A DNA stretch of 64,000 bases from positions 1 to 64,000 of the forward strand of contig NZ_JAVBXD010000007.1 of NCBI RefSeq assembly GCF_030756675.1. Direction: 5' to 3'. The position numbers and the translations under genes were made by a program. Position 1 is the stretch's first letter. The number at the start of each line of letters is the position of its first letter. Of the stretch, positions 34,917 to 44,458 are shown piece after piece. The DNA comes from Bacillus multifaciens (lineage in GTDB: Bacteria > Bacillota > Bacilli > Bacillales > Bacillaceae_G). The notes below the pieces were generated by a model, which did not search any database, had not been told where the DNA came from, and was given only the letters and a program-made list of their open reading frames with translations.

Positions 34917-34948
34917 TTATGCGATATTTCGTATCGAAATTTGTCGAA
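34917..34948 (+). promoter_or_regulatory. plcR control region: degenerate PlcR box and Spo0A box
   Basis: TATGCGATATTTCGTA (34917-34932) fits the PlcR consensus TATGNAN4TNCATA with two mismatches. TGTCGAA (34942-34948) is a consensus Spo0A box. The published plcR promoter is activated by PlcR and repressed by Spo0A through such sites. Confidence 0.5.
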
Positions 34949-35014
34949 ATGGCATTATTGTAGTGGTATGGCCATTTTTTTACTAAATTGCTATAAATGG
35001 GATGGTGGACGAAT

Positions 35015-35872
35015 ATGCACGCGCAAAAACTAGGAGCCGAAATTAAAAAGATTCGAGCAATGAGAGGTTTAACACAAAAGCAGTTATCTGATAACATATG
35101 TCATCAATCTGAGGTAAGTAGAATTGAATCAGGAGTAGTATATCCAAGTATGGATATATTGCAAGGAATTGCGGCGAAGCTACAAGTACCAATTATTCAT
35201 TTTTATGAAGTACTGGCTTATTCCGATATTGAACGAAAAAAACAATTTATGAGCCATATTAAAGTGCTATGTAAACAAAAGAAATATGAAGAAATTTATA
35301 AAAAGGTATGGGATGAATTAAAGAAAGAGGAAGATCATCCAGAGTTTCAACAGTTTCTTCTTTGGCACCATCACTTATCAGCGTACGTGTTAAAAAAAGT
35401 AAATTATGAATACTGCATTTTGGAATTGAAAAAATTAATAAATCATCAATTAGTAGGTATCGATGTGTTTCAAAATTTATATATCGAAAATTCAATTGCA
35501 AATATTTATGCGGAAAATGGACATATTCAAAAAAGCCTCGAACTTTATCAAGATATTTTAAAACAGTTAGAGTCACTACATAGTAACGAGGAATTTGCGA
35601 TAAAAGTTGGCTATAATTATGCTAAGACATTGTATTCAGATGAACAGTATGAACGAGCTCTTTATCAAGTTAAAGCAGCCATTGAAACATCATGCAGTAT
35701 TGGTAACATGACACTTATTGGGCAATTATTTTATCAAAAAGGAGAATGTCTGGAACAGCTAGGGCATCCAGAAGATGATAGTAGAATTGCTTACGAAAAA
35801 GCGCTTTTCTTTTTTGAACTGTTAGACTTATACGCTTATAAAAATACGCTTTTAAATAAACTGAATGTTTAA
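35015..35872 (+). CDS. plcR: PlcR, quorum-sensing virulence regulator
   Basis: 285 residues, exactly the length of PlcR. An N-terminal XRE-type helix-turn-helix (LGAEIKKIRAMRGLTQKQLS, then CHQSEVSRIESG) is followed by five degenerate TPR repeats (about 70-285) that bind the PapR peptide. PlcR with PapR activates secreted enterotoxins, phospholipases and proteases. The start at 35015 follows GGATGGTGG. The TPR half seems clearly divergent from the PlcR I remember from type strains (from memory only), in line with the unusual PapR next door. Confidence 0.93.
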   Translation: MHAQKLGAEIKKIRAMRGLTQKQLSDNICHQSEVSRIESGVVYPSMDILQGIAAKLQVPIIHFYEVLAYSDIERKKQFMSHIKVLCKQKKYEEIYKKVWDELKKEEDHPEFQQFLLWHHHLSAYVLKKVNYEYCILELKKLINHQLVGIDVFQNLYIENSIANIYAENGHIQKSLELYQDILKQLESLHSNEEFAIKVGYNYAKTLYSDEQYERALYQVKAAIETSCSIGNMTLIGQLFYQKGECLEQLGHPEDDSRIAYEKALFFFELLDLYAYKNTLLNKLNV

Positions 35873-35888
35873 CTAGGTAAAAAATGGG

Positions 35889-35904
35889 TATGCACAATTG
35901 CATG
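35889..35904 (+). promoter_or_regulatory. PlcR box upstream of papR
   Basis: TATGCACAATTGCATG matches TATGNAN4TNCATA at all but the last defined base. It lies 56 bases before papR, with TATATT as a possible -10 about 20 bases further on. Confidence 0.7.
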
Positions 35905-35959
35905 TTTTATGGGTAAAATTTCATGTTATATTAGAAAAAAGACATAGGGGGAATGGAAT

Positions 35960-36106
35960 ATGAAGAAAATTCTTGTTGGAAGTTTATTAACATTAGCAAT
36001 GCTAGCTGGTATTTCATTTGGCGGTACATTAGTAGATCAAAATCAAGCAGTAACAAATCATAGTGATGTAGTACAATTAGCTTCAGATTTACCATATGAG
36101 CATTAA
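35960..36106 (+). CDS. papR: PapR signalling peptide precursor
   Basis: 48 residues, too short for most gene finders. A basic start (MKKILVG) and hydrophobic signal sequence precede a polar part that ends in ASDLPYEH. The secreted precursor is cut outside the cell to a C-terminal heptapeptide, imported by the oligopeptide permease and bound by PlcR. The heptapeptide here is SDLPYEH; I know ADLPFEF, SDMPFEF, NEVPFEF and SDLPFEH as the published types, so it is nearest to the last. The gene is immediately downstream of plcR as always. Confidence 0.92.
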   Translation: MKKILVGSLLTLAMLAGISFGGTLVDQNQAVTNHSDVVQLASDLPYEH

Positions 36107-36114
36107 GATATAAA

Positions 36115-36149
36115 AACAACCGTCTAATCAAGGCGGTTGTTTCTTTTTT
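36115..36149 (+). terminator. Terminator after papR
   Basis: AAACAACCG and CGGTTGTTT around a short loop, then CTTTTTTA. Confidence 0.8.
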
Positions 36150-36153
36150 AGGT

Positions 36154-36276
36154 TTTATTCCCCGAATAGAGTCCCCTACTCATTGAAAGAGTACTAAATC
36201 TTGATTCAATTGTTTCCATCTTGTAAAGGTCATTGTTTTTGCAGGAGAACAGTTCACAATGTAAGTTTCACTTTAT
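36154..36276 (-). repeat. bcr1-like element at the 3' end of the cardiolipin synthase gene (degenerate)
   Basis: It is bounded by TTTAT at 36154-36158 and 36272-36276. The right end GTAAGTTTCACTTTAT is typical; the left end (TTCCCCGAATAG) is diverged. The right TTTAT contains the stop codon of the cardiolipin synthase gene. Confidence 0.55.
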
Positions 36277-37466
36277 AGAAAAAAAGAAAGTAACGTTCCA
36301 ATCCATTCTTTTCCTTTATCCAAAAGGGATAGAGAAGAAACATCGTCCATAGAAAGTAAAACGGAAGATTCTAAATCTTGATCGATTTCTTTCTTCACTT
36401 GTTCTAAAAATGGTGAGCCATATAATATACAATTAATTTCATGGTTAATATATAAGCTTCGCTTATCAAAATTTGCTGTTCCAATATCACAAATATAGCC
36501 ATCTACCATTACAATTTTCGCGTGAAAAAATCCATCTAGAAATTCGTAAATATGACAGCCTGCTTGAATAAGCTTCCGGCAATATGGAAGTTTTGCTTCG
36601 CGAACGAATGGATGATCTGCTTTTTTAGGTACGAGTATCGTGATACGAACGCCTCTTTTGTGAGCGCGCAGCAATGCGTTCGTTAGTTTTTTGCTAGGAA
36701 TAAAATAGGGTGTACCAATATACAGCTCTTTCGTTGCCTTTTCAATGAGATCGAGAAAAGTTTGTTGTAAATATGCGCCGTCGGTCGGTATGAACTGATG
36801 AGAAGTTTCACCTTTTTTTAGTATTGGAAAATAATAATTTTCGTGCAATAAGTCTTCATTTGTATCATCGCGCCAATCGTGTAGAAACTGCGTTTGCAAA
36901 TCTTGCACACCCTCTTCGGTAAGACGGAGATGATAGTCACGCCAAGCCCCTAGTTCTTTGTTGTGTCCTAAATATTCTTCCCCGATGTTGAAGCCTCCGA
37001 TGTACCCGATTTTTCCATCGATAATTGTAATTTTTCTATGGTTTCTTTGGTTAACAGAGAAAAAGAGAAAGGGAAGGCGAATTTTATGACAAAATGAAAA
37101 GTGCACACCGCGCTCCTTTAATTTATGGATCATTTGTTTTGACAAATGATGACTGCCGATTCGGTCAAGAAGAAGGCGAACTTCAATACCTTGCTCTGCT
37201 TTTTCCATTAAAAGCTGTAAAAAGGTATGGCTAATCTCATCATTTTTTACGATAAAAAACAAAATATGTATATGATGTTTAGCGTGTTGTATATCAGTAA
37301 ATAGTTCCTTATATAATGTTTGTCCGTATGTATACAGTTTAAAATTACTATGGCGTATAGGAAAGGAACGTGGTTTAAGGCTGTTTAAATGGATTTTTCT
37401 TCCGCATATAAAGTCGAAAGTTGCCCACAGTAAGAGAAAGATAAGGACGAGAAATAAAAAGCTCAT
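36273..37466 (-). CDS. Cardiolipin synthase-type phospholipase D protein
   Basis: 397 residues. One N-terminal membrane segment (about 1-17) precedes two PLD domains; the HKD motifs are HRKITIIDG (about residue 142) and HAKIVMVDG (about residue 320). Such enzymes condense phosphatidylglycerol to cardiolipin, although B. cereus has several paralogues. Typical Cls has two membrane segments and about 480-510 residues; this shorter form matches the B. subtilis YwiE/YwjE-like group. It is the usual neighbour of papR in this group. Confidence 0.85.
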   Translation of the reverse strand: MSFLFLVLIFLLLWATFDFICGRKIHLNSLKPRSFPIRHSNFKLYTYGQTLYKELFTDIQHAKHHIHILFFIVKNDEISHTFLQLLMEKAEQGIEVRLLLDRIGSHHLSKQMIHKLKERGVHFSFCHKIRLPFLFFSVNQRNHRKITIIDGKIGYIGGFNIGEEYLGHNKELGAWRDYHLRLTEEGVQDLQTQFLHDWRDDTNEDLLHENYYFPILKKGETSHQFIPTDGAYLQQTFLDLIEKATKELYIGTPYFIPSKKLTNALLRAHKRGVRITILVPKKADHPFVREAKLPYCRKLIQAGCHIYEFLDGFFHAKIVMVDGYICDIGTANFDKRSLYINHEINCILYGSPFLEQVKKEIDQDLESSVLLSMDDVSSLSLLDKGKEWIGTLLSFFL

Positions 37467-37493
37467 GTAATCATTCCCCCCTCTATATTCATT

Positions 37494-37573
37494 TTTATCC
37501 CGCTATTCGGGAGATTGATTTAACTAACATCAATGAGAAATGAAAAAACCTACTGCTGAAAGTGTCGCTTTAT
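37494..37573 (+). repeat. bcr1-like element upstream of the fad operon
   Basis: TTTATCCCGCTATTCGGG at the left, GAAAGTGTCGCTTTAT at the right, TTTAT at both ends (37494-37498 and 37569-37573). It is shorter than the 62895 copy. It lies 60 bases before the fad promoter. Confidence 0.65.
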
Positions 37574-37631
37574 AGTTTCACCGAAATAAAAAGCTTTATG
37601 AAAAAATATATTGTTGTATAACAAAAAACTG

Positions 37632-37659
37632 TTGACTGAATGCTCACTCATCATATAAT
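37632..37659 (+). promoter_or_regulatory. fad operon promoter with FadR-like operator
   Basis: TTGACT (37632-37637), 16-base spacer, TATAAT (37654-37659). The spacer is TGAATGCTCACTCATCA when its first base is taken from the -35, close to the Bacillus FadR (YsiA) consensus TGAATGAN4TCATTCA. Long-chain acyl-CoA would lift repression. Confidence 0.65.
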
Positions 37660-37749
37660 GGGAGTAGGGGTAGTGAATTCAGAAAATTATTTATTTTTGA
37701 AGATTCAAAAATAAAAAGTTATACTACATGGAGAGGGGTTGGCAGAAAT

Positions 37750-39858
37750 ATGAATAGCTTATTAATTGTCAATTGGTTGGCGACAATCGCCGTCGTAGCG
37801 TATGCAGCGTATTTATTTGTGTATCTTATCCGCACACGGATTACCTACATACGATTAGGAAAGAAAGTAGAGTTTGATCGCCGCTTCAAAGAAAGATGGG
37901 ATCTTATTAAAGGGAATGTCTTCGGACAAAAGAAGCTACTCAAAGATAAAAAAAGCGGTATCATGCACGTTATGTTTTTTTACGGATTTATTCTTGTCCA
38001 GTTTGGAGCAATTGACTTCATATGGAAAGGCTTAGCACCAGGATCACATCTTCCACTTGGACCACTATATTCTGCATTTACATTCTTCCAAGAAATCGTC
38101 ACACTTGTCATTTTAATCGCAGTCTTTTGGGCTTTTTATAGAAGGTATATTGAGAAGCTTGTTCGTTTAAAGAGGAACTTTAAAGCAGGGCTAGTTTTAA
38201 TTTTTATTGGCGGCTTAATGTTATCTGTTCTCCTTGGTAATGGAATGGGCATCATTTGGCATGGCGAGGAATTATCATGGAGTGAACCGATCGCTTCTGC
38301 AATCGCTTACTTATTTTCTGGGATTGGCGAAACAGCTGCAATTGTCGTGTTCTATTTTGCGTGGTGGCTGCATCTACTTATTTTGTTAACGTTTTTAGTT
38401 TACGTTCCGCAATCGAAACACGCGCATTTAATTGCAGGACCAGCAAATGTATACTTTAGCCGTTTAACAAACCCAGGGAAATTAGAAAAAATTGATTTTG
38501 AAGATGAAACGCAAGAAACATTTGGCGTTGGGAAAATTGAAGACTTCAAACAAACGCAGCTTATTGATTTATATGCATGCGTAGAGTGCGGCCGCTGCAC
38601 GAATATGTGCCCGGCAACAGGAACTGGTAAGATGTTGTCGCCAATGGATTTAATTTTAAAATTGCGTGACCATTTAACAGATAAAGGTGCAGCAGTAACG
38701 TCACGCGCACCGTGGGTACCAACCGTTGCGTTTAACAATACAAAAGGCAACCAATTAGCGATGATGGCAGCTGGAGATGGACAACATGAATCGGCAGCAA
38801 CGCTAGCATACAATCCAAGTTTAATTGGCGATGTCATTACGGAAACAGAAATTTGGGCTTGTACAACGTGCCGTAACTGTGAAGATCAATGTCCGGTTAT
38901 GAACGAACACGTTGATAAAATTATTGATTTACGCCGCTACCTCGTTTTAACAGAAGGAAAAATGGATCCAGAAGCGCAGCGTGCTCTGACAAATATCGAG
39001 CGTCAAGGAAACCCTTGGGGGCTGAATCGTAAAGAGCGTGAAACGTGGCGCACGATGGAAGAGGAAGTTTCTATTCCAACTGTGAAAGAAAAAGCGAAAG
39101 CAGGCGAAGAGTTTGAATACTTATTCTGGGTAGGATCTATGGGATCTTATGATAACCGCAGTCAGAAAATTGCGTTATCGTTCGCGAAGTTAATGAATGA
39201 AGCTGGCATTTCCTTTGCGATCCTCGGAAATAAAGAGAAAAACTCGGGAGATACACCGCGCCGCCTTGGGAATGAATTTGTTTTCCAAGAGATGGCAAGT
39301 AAAAATATTGAAGAATTCGAGAAAGCAGGCGTGAAGAAGATTGTGACAATCGATCCGCATGCGTATAACACGTTTAAAAATGAGTATCCAGACTTTGGCT
39401 TACAAGCAGAAGTCTATCATCATACAGAATTGTTAGCACAGTGGGTGAAAGAAGGGCGCTTAAAGCCAGTTCACCGCGTAGAAGAAACGATTACGTATCA
39501 CGATTCCTGTTATTTAGGGCGTTATAACGAAGTGTACGAAGCGCCGCGCAATATTTTAAAAGCGATTCCAGGTGTGAAGGTTGTTGAAATGGAACGTAAT
39601 CGCGAAACAGGAATGTGCTGCGGAGCGGGCGGCGGTCTGATGTGGATGGAAGAGACGGCTGGTTCGCGTATTAACGTGGCACGTACCGAACAAGCACTTG
39701 CTACATCGCCGACGATGATTGGTACGGGCTGCCCGTATTGCTTAACGATGATCAGCGATGGTACGAAGGCAAAAGAAGTAGAAGAGCGCGTGCAAACGCT
39801 TGATATAACAGAGATTTTAGAGCGCTCTGTCATCGGACCGAAGAAAGAAGCAATGTAA
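37750..39858 (+). CDS. fadF: Membrane iron-sulfur oxidoreductase of fatty-acid degradation (FadF)
   Basis: 702 residues. About six membrane segments occupy residues 1-235. Two ferredoxin-type clusters follow: CVECGRCTNMCPA near residue 276 and CTTCRNCEDQCPV near 371. Two cysteine-rich CCG domains close the protein, the second with MCCGAGGG near residue 622. This is the architecture of B. subtilis FadF (YwjF), thought to pass electrons from acyl-CoA dehydrogenases and electron-transfer flavoprotein to the quinone pool. It heads a FadR-controlled operon. Confidence 0.9.
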   Translation: MNSLLIVNWLATIAVVAYAAYLFVYLIRTRITYIRLGKKVEFDRRFKERWDLIKGNVFGQKKLLKDKKSGIMHVMFFYGFILVQFGAIDFIWKGLAPGSHLPLGPLYSAFTFFQEIVTLVILIAVFWAFYRRYIEKLVRLKRNFKAGLVLIFIGGLMLSVLLGNGMGIIWHGEELSWSEPIASAIAYLFSGIGETAAIVVFYFAWWLHLLILLTFLVYVPQSKHAHLIAGPANVYFSRLTNPGKLEKIDFEDETQETFGVGKIEDFKQTQLIDLYACVECGRCTNMCPATGTGKMLSPMDLILKLRDHLTDKGAAVTSRAPWVPTVAFNNTKGNQLAMMAAGDGQHESAATLAYNPSLIGDVITETEIWACTTCRNCEDQCPVMNEHVDKIIDLRRYLVLTEGKMDPEAQRALTNIERQGNPWGLNRKERETWRTMEEEVSIPTVKEKAKAGEEFEYLFWVGSMGSYDNRSQKIALSFAKLMNEAGISFAILGNKEKNSGDTPRRLGNEFVFQEMASKNIEEFEKAGVKKIVTIDPHAYNTFKNEYPDFGLQAEVYHHTELLAQWVKEGRLKPVHRVEETITYHDSCYLGRYNEVYEAPRNILKAIPGVKVVEMERNRETGMCCGAGGGLMWMEETAGSRINVARTEQALATSPTMIGTGCPYCLTMISDGTKAKEVEERVQTLDITEILERSVIGPKKEAM

Positions 39859-39930
39859 CATACAAGAATCCGTACAACTTTAGATAAAAGGAGGTGCAAA
39901 TAGTGCACCTCTTTCTCACAACAGCTGCAC

Positions 39931-39946
39931 TGAACGAGCGTTCAAT
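39931..39946 (+). promoter_or_regulatory. Palindromic FadR-like site before the thiolase gene
   Basis: TGAACGAGCGTTCA (39931-39944) is a 6-2-6 perfect palindrome followed by AT. It resembles the FadR half-site TGAA(T/C)G. It lies 38 bases before the thiolase start. Confidence 0.5.
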
Positions 39947-39981
39947 CAACGCCGTAATAAAAAGAAGTGGGGGAATATGTT

Positions 39982-41163
39982 TTGACAAGAACAGTAATTT
40001 TAAGTGCTGCAAGAACACCTGTTGGAAAGTTTGGGGGAGCTTTAAAGGATGTAAAGGCAACGGAGCTTGGCGGAATTGCAATTGGAGCGGCATTAGAGCG
40101 TGCGAATGTTGCAGCAAGTGATATTGAAGAAGTTGTATTTGGAGCGGTTATTCAAGGAGGACAAGGGCAAATTCCATCGCGCCAGGCAGCTAGAGAAGCA
40201 GGGATTCCGTGGGAGACTCGCACAGAAACAGTGAATAAAGTTTGTGCATCCGGACTTCGTGCTGTAACGTTAGCAGATCAAATTATTCGTACTGGCGATC
40301 ATTCGTTACTTGTAGCAGGCGGCATGGAATCGATGAGCAATAGTCCATATATTTTACGCGGCGCACGCTGGGGATATCGCATGGGGCATAACGAGGTTGT
40401 CGACTTAAATGTGGCAGATGGTCTAACGTGCTCATTTACTGGCGTGCATATGGGCGTGTACGGCGGCGATGTTGCGAAAGAAGACGGCATTTCCCGTGAA
40501 ATGCAAGACGAGTGGGCATACAGAAGCCATATGCGTGCGATTACAGCGCAAAAGGAAGGCCGCTTTGAAGAAGAAATTGTCCCTGTATCTGTGCCGCAGC
40601 GAAAAGGGGAACCGGTAGTCGTAGCGGACGACGAAGCACCGCGCGGAGATACAACACTTGAAAAGTTAGCAAAGCTAAAACCTGTATTTGATAAGGCTGC
40701 AGCGGTTACGGCTGGGAATGCACCAGGTTTAAATGATGGAGCAGCGGCGCTCGTATTAATGAGTGAAGAGCGCGCGAAGGAAGAAGGAAGAAAGCCGCTT
40801 GCAACGATTTTAGGGCATACAGCGATTGCGATTGAGGCAAAGGATTTTCCGAGAACACCAGGCTATGCCATTAACGAGTTATTAAAGAAAACAGGCAAGA
40901 AAGTGGAAGACATTGATTTATTTGAGATTAATGAGGCGTTTGCTGCTGTAGCGATTGCAAGTGCAAATATTGCAGGCATTGATCCAGAGAAGATTAACGT
41001 AAACGGCGGCGCAGTTGCGATGGGGCACCCAATTGGAGCAAGTGGGGCGCGCATTATCGTGACTCTTATTCATGCATTGAAGCAGCGCGGCGGCGGCATC
41101 GGAATTGCTTCTATTTGCAGCGGTGGTGGTCAAGGTGACGCAATCATGATCGAGGTTCAATAA
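39982..41163 (+). CDS. mmgA: Acetyl-CoA C-acetyltransferase (thiolase)
   Basis: 393 residues from a TTG at 39982 preceded by GGGGG; a GTG at 39967 is less well placed. Catalytic residues are in [12 protein letters not shown] (nucleophilic cysteine near residue 88), in [18 protein letters not shown] (histidine) and in CSGGGQGDA (second cysteine). It cleaves 3-ketoacyl-CoA or condenses acetyl-CoA. It lies in one direction with the dehydrogenase genes and matches MmgA/AtoB enzymes. Confidence 0.9.
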   Translation: MTRTVILSAARTPVGKFGGALKDVKATELGGIAIGAALERANVAASDIEEVVFGAVIQGGQGQIPSRQAAREAGIPWETRTETVNKVCASGLRAVTLADQIIRTGDHSLLVAGGMESMSNSPYILRGARWGYRMGHNEVVDLNVADGLTCSFTGVHMGVYGGDVAKEDGISREMQDEWAYRSHMRAITAQKEGRFEEEIVPVSVPQRKGEPVVVADDEAPRGDTTLEKLAKLKPVFDKAAAVTAGNAPGLNDGAAALVLMSEERAKEEGRKPLATILGHTAIAIEAKDFPRTPGYAINELLKKTGKKVEDIDLFEINEAFAAVAIASANIAGIDPEKINVNGGAVAMGHPIGASGARIIVTLIHALKQRGGGIGIASICSGGGQGDAIMIEVQ

Positions 41164-41180
41164 AAAAGGGGGCTATAAAC

Positions 41181-42032
41181 ATGACAGTACAAAAGATTGT
41201 TGTAATTGGTTCGGGGCAAATGGGTTCTGGAATTGCACAGGTGTGTGCGATGGCAGGGTATGACGTATATATGCAAGATTTAAAACAAGAGCAGTTAGAC
41301 CGCGGAATCGGGATTATTACGAAAAATTTATCTAGACAAGTTGAGAAGGGCCGCATGAGCGAAGATGATAAGCAGGAAACGTTAAATCGTCTAACAGCAA
41401 CGCTTACGCTAGATTGTGTAAAAGAAGCAGACCTTGTCATCGAAGCGGCTGTAGAAAGAATGGACATTAAGAAGCAAATTTTTGCGAACTTAGATGAATT
41501 AGCACCTGAGCATACGATTTTGGCAACAAATACGTCTTCGCTGCCAATTACTGAAATTGCAGCTGTTACGAATCGTCCAGAAAAAGTCATCGGTATGCAC
41601 TTTATGAATCCAGTTCCGGTTATGAAGCTTGTCGAAATTATTCGCGGCTTAGCAACAGAGGACGCTGTATATGAAACGATCGAGGATATTACAAAAAAAA
41701 TCGGCAAAGTCCCAGTTGAAGTAAATGACTTCCCAGGGTTTGTTTCTAACCGTATTTTATTGCCAATGATTAACGAGGCAATTTATACGCTATATGAAGG
41801 CGTGGCAACGAAAGAAGCAATCGATGAAGTTATGAAGCTTGGTATGAATCATCCGATGGGACCGTTGACGCTTGCTGATTTTATCGGTTTAGATACGTGT
41901 TTATACATTATGGAAGTACTGCATGAAGGATTAGGAGATAGCAAATATCGACCATGCCCGCTCCTACGTAAATATGTGAACGCAGGCTGGTTAGGACGTA
42001 AGACAGGACGCGGTTTTTACGTTTATGAATAA
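41181..42032 (+). CDS. mmgB: 3-hydroxybutyryl-CoA dehydrogenase
   Basis: 283 residues. The Rossmann NAD-binding loop is [15 protein letters not shown] at the start; the catalytic dyad lies in [15 protein letters not shown] (histidine) and in the glutamate of that block, and [14 protein letters not shown] is the usual helix before the C-terminal dimer domain ([10 protein letters not shown]). It oxidises 3-hydroxyacyl-CoA. A GGGGG site lies before the ATG, 17 bases after the thiolase stop. Confidence 0.92.
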   Translation: MTVQKIVVIGSGQMGSGIAQVCAMAGYDVYMQDLKQEQLDRGIGIITKNLSRQVEKGRMSEDDKQETLNRLTATLTLDCVKEADLVIEAAVERMDIKKQIFANLDELAPEHTILATNTSSLPITEIAAVTNRPEKVIGMHFMNPVPVMKLVEIIRGLATEDAVYETIEDITKKIGKVPVEVNDFPGFVSNRILLPMINEAIYTLYEGVATKEAIDEVMKLGMNHPMGPLTLADFIGLDTCLYIMEVLHEGLGDSKYRPCPLLRKYVNAGWLGRKTGRGFYVYE

Positions 42033-42108
42033 TAAACACCTCTTTTGGTGTACTAGTGGTCTTACTAAATCGTTCAATCACAATAGAAAATAATTTGAGG
42101 TGGAGCAG

Positions 42109-43239
42109 ATGAACTTTCAATTTACAGAAGAGCAGCAAATGATGCGGAAAATGGTTCGGGACTTTGCCGGGAAGGAAATTGCTCCCTTTGTTCCTATGAT
42201 GGAACAAGGGGTGTTTCCTAGAGAAGTCCTAAAGAAAATGGGTGAGCTTGGACTAATGGGGATACCGATTCCAGCGAAATACGGCGGAGCGGAAATGGAT
42301 TTTATTTCGTATATTTTAGCCATTCATGAAATTTCAAAAGTAAGCGCGACCGTGGGAGTGATTTTAGCGGTACATACTTCTGTTGGAACGAATCCAATTT
42401 TATATTTTGGAACAGAAGAGCAAAAACAAAAATATCTTCCAAAGTTGGCAGCTGGTGAATATTTAGGAGCATTTGCATTAACAGAGCCAAGTGCGGGATC
42501 AGATGCTGGGAGCCTAAAATCAAGAGCGGTTAGGCAAGGTGATGAGTACGTTATTAACGGTTCGAAAGTATTTATCACAAACGGCGGCGAGGCAGACACA
42601 TATATTGTCTTTGCTTCTACGAATCCGGAGGCAGGTACACGCGGAATATCGGCATTTATCGTTGAAAAGAATACACCGGGTTTAATTGTTGGAAAAGATG
42701 AACACAAAATGGGGTTATTAGGTTCTCGTACAGTGCAATTAACATTTGAAGATATGAAAGTCCCTGCTGAGAATTTGCTTGGCGAAGAAGGTCAAGGGTT
42801 TAAAGTGGCGATGGCAAATTTAGATGTTGGTCGCATCGGTATCGGGGCACAGTCACTTGGTATCGCTGAGGCAGCGCTGGAGTGTGCTACTGATTATGCG
42901 AAAGAGCGTCATCAATTTGGTAAGCCAATTGCTGCGCAGCAAGGGCTAGGCTTTAAGATAGCGGATATGGCAACATCTGTTGAAGCAGCTCGTTTGCTTG
43001 TGTACCGCGCTGCATCATTAAGAGCACAAGGTTTACCGTGCGGGAAGGAAGCGTCAATTGCAAAATTATTTGCTTCCAAAACAGCAGTAGAAGTTGCTGT
43101 TGAAGGTGTGCAGGTGCTTGGTGGTTATGGATATACAAAAGAGTATCCTGCGGAGCGCTTCTTCCGCGATGCAAAAATATGTGAGATTTATGAGGGAACA
43201 AGTGAGATTCAGCGCTTAGTTATTAGTAGAGCGCTTTAA
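42109..43239 (+). CDS. mmgC: Acyl-CoA dehydrogenase (first of two)
   Basis: 376 residues; ATG at 42109 after GAGGTGGA, in preference to a GTG at 42100. The family signatures are present: [14 protein letters not shown] around residue 125 and [20 protein letters not shown] near the end, where the catalytic glutamate lies in [14 protein letters not shown]-dependent alpha,beta-dehydrogenation of acyl-CoA is its role. It is about 55 percent like its neighbour by eye, so the two arose by duplication. Confidence 0.9.
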   Translation: MNFQFTEEQQMMRKMVRDFAGKEIAPFVPMMEQGVFPREVLKKMGELGLMGIPIPAKYGGAEMDFISYILAIHEISKVSATVGVILAVHTSVGTNPILYFGTEEQKQKYLPKLAAGEYLGAFALTEPSAGSDAGSLKSRAVRQGDEYVINGSKVFITNGGEADTYIVFASTNPEAGTRGISAFIVEKNTPGLIVGKDEHKMGLLGSRTVQLTFEDMKVPAENLLGEEGQGFKVAMANLDVGRIGIGAQSLGIAEAALECATDYAKERHQFGKPIAAQQGLGFKIADMATSVEAARLLVYRAASLRAQGLPCGKEASIAKLFASKTAVEVAVEGVQVLGGYGYTKEYPAERFFRDAKICEIYEGTSEIQRLVISRAL

Positions 43240-43252
43240 GGGGGAAATAGAG

Positions 43253-44392
43253 ATGCATTTTAAACTATCAGAAGAGCACGAAATGATTCGGAAAATGGTT
43301 CGTGATTTTGCGAGAAATGAAGTGGCACCAACGGCAGCGGAGCGCGATGAAGAAGAACGCTTTGACCGCGCTTTATTTGATCAAATGGCGGAGCTTGGCT
43401 TAACTGGTATTCCGTGGCCTGAAGAGTACGGTGGAATTGGAAGTGATTACTTAGCTTATGTGATTGCAGTAGAAGAGTTGTCACGTGTTTGTGCATCTAC
43501 AGGTGTAACATTATCGGCGCATACATCGCTTGCAGGATGGCCAGTTTTTAAATTTGGTACAGAGGAGCAAAAGCAGAAATATTTACGTCCAATGGCAGAA
43601 GGAAAGAAAATGGGTGCTTATGGCTTAACGGAGCCGGGTTCTGGCTCTGATGCTGGTGGAATGAAGACGACAGCAAAGCGTGATGGCGATCATTATATTT
43701 TAAACGGATCGAAAATTTTCATTACAAACGGCGGAATTGCAGATATTTATGTTGTATTTGCACTGACAGACCCAGAATCAAAGCAGCGTGGTACAAGTGC
43801 ATTTATTGTGGAAAGCAGTACGCCGGGATTTTCTGTTGGAAAGAAAGAGAGCAAGCTCGGTATTCGTTCTTCACCGACGACGGAGATTATATTTGAGGAC
43901 TGCCGTATTCCTGCTGAGAACTTACTTGGCGAGGAAGGGCAAGGGTTTAAAATTGCAATGCAAACGTTAGATGGCGGCCGTAATGGTATTGCCGCGCAAG
44001 CGGTTGGTATCGCACAAGGTGCACTTGATGCTGCCGCTGATTATGCGAAGGAACGCCATCAATTTGGGAAACCGATTGCCGCGCAACAAGGAATTGGCTT
44101 TAAACTAGCGGATATGGCGACGGGAGTAGAGGCGGCGCGCTTGTTAACATATCAAGCGGCTTGGCTTGAATCAGAAGGCTTGCCGTATGGAAAAGAATCA
44201 GCAATGTCGAAATTATTTGCAGGAGATACAGCAATGAAAGTGACAACAGAAGCTGTGCAAGTATTTGGGGGATACGGTTATACAAAAGATTATCCAGTGG
44301 AACGCTTTATGCGCGATGCAAAGATTACGCAAATTTACGAAGGGACGCAAGAAATTCAGCGTCTTGTTATTTCACGTATGTTAACAAAGTAG
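43253..44392 (+). CDS. acdA: Acyl-CoA dehydrogenase (second of two, AcdA)
   Basis: 379 residues. [19 protein letters not shown] and [20 protein letters not shown] with the glutamate of [11 protein letters not shown] mark it as the same family as the preceding gene, 13 bases away. AAGGGGGAAA precedes the start. In B. subtilis acdA also stands between fadF and rpoE. Chain-length preference cannot be told. Confidence 0.9.
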   Translation: MHFKLSEEHEMIRKMVRDFARNEVAPTAAERDEEERFDRALFDQMAELGLTGIPWPEEYGGIGSDYLAYVIAVEELSRVCASTGVTLSAHTSLAGWPVFKFGTEEQKQKYLRPMAEGKKMGAYGLTEPGSGSDAGGMKTTAKRDGDHYILNGSKIFITNGGIADIYVVFALTDPESKQRGTSAFIVESSTPGFSVGKKESKLGIRSSPTTEIIFEDCRIPAENLLGEEGQGFKIAMQTLDGGRNGIAAQAVGIAQGALDAAADYAKERHQFGKPIAAQQGIGFKLADMATGVEAARLLTYQAAWLESEGLPYGKESAMSKLFAGDTAMKVTTEAVQVFGGYGYTKDYPVERFMRDAKITQIYEGTQEIQRLVISRMLTK

Positions 44393-44397
44393 AAGTG

Positions 44398-44428
44398 AGA
44401 AGAAGCGTAGGAGCCTCCTACGCTTCTT
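44398..44428 (+). terminator. Hairpin between acdA and the TetR gene
   Basis: GAAGAAGCGTAGGAG pairs perfectly with CTCCTACGCTTCTTC... around two bases. No T-run follows, so it may stabilise or separate the messages instead of ending them. Confidence 0.5.
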
Positions 44429-44458
44429 CCTGCAAAATGATAGAAAGGGGTGAAGGAG

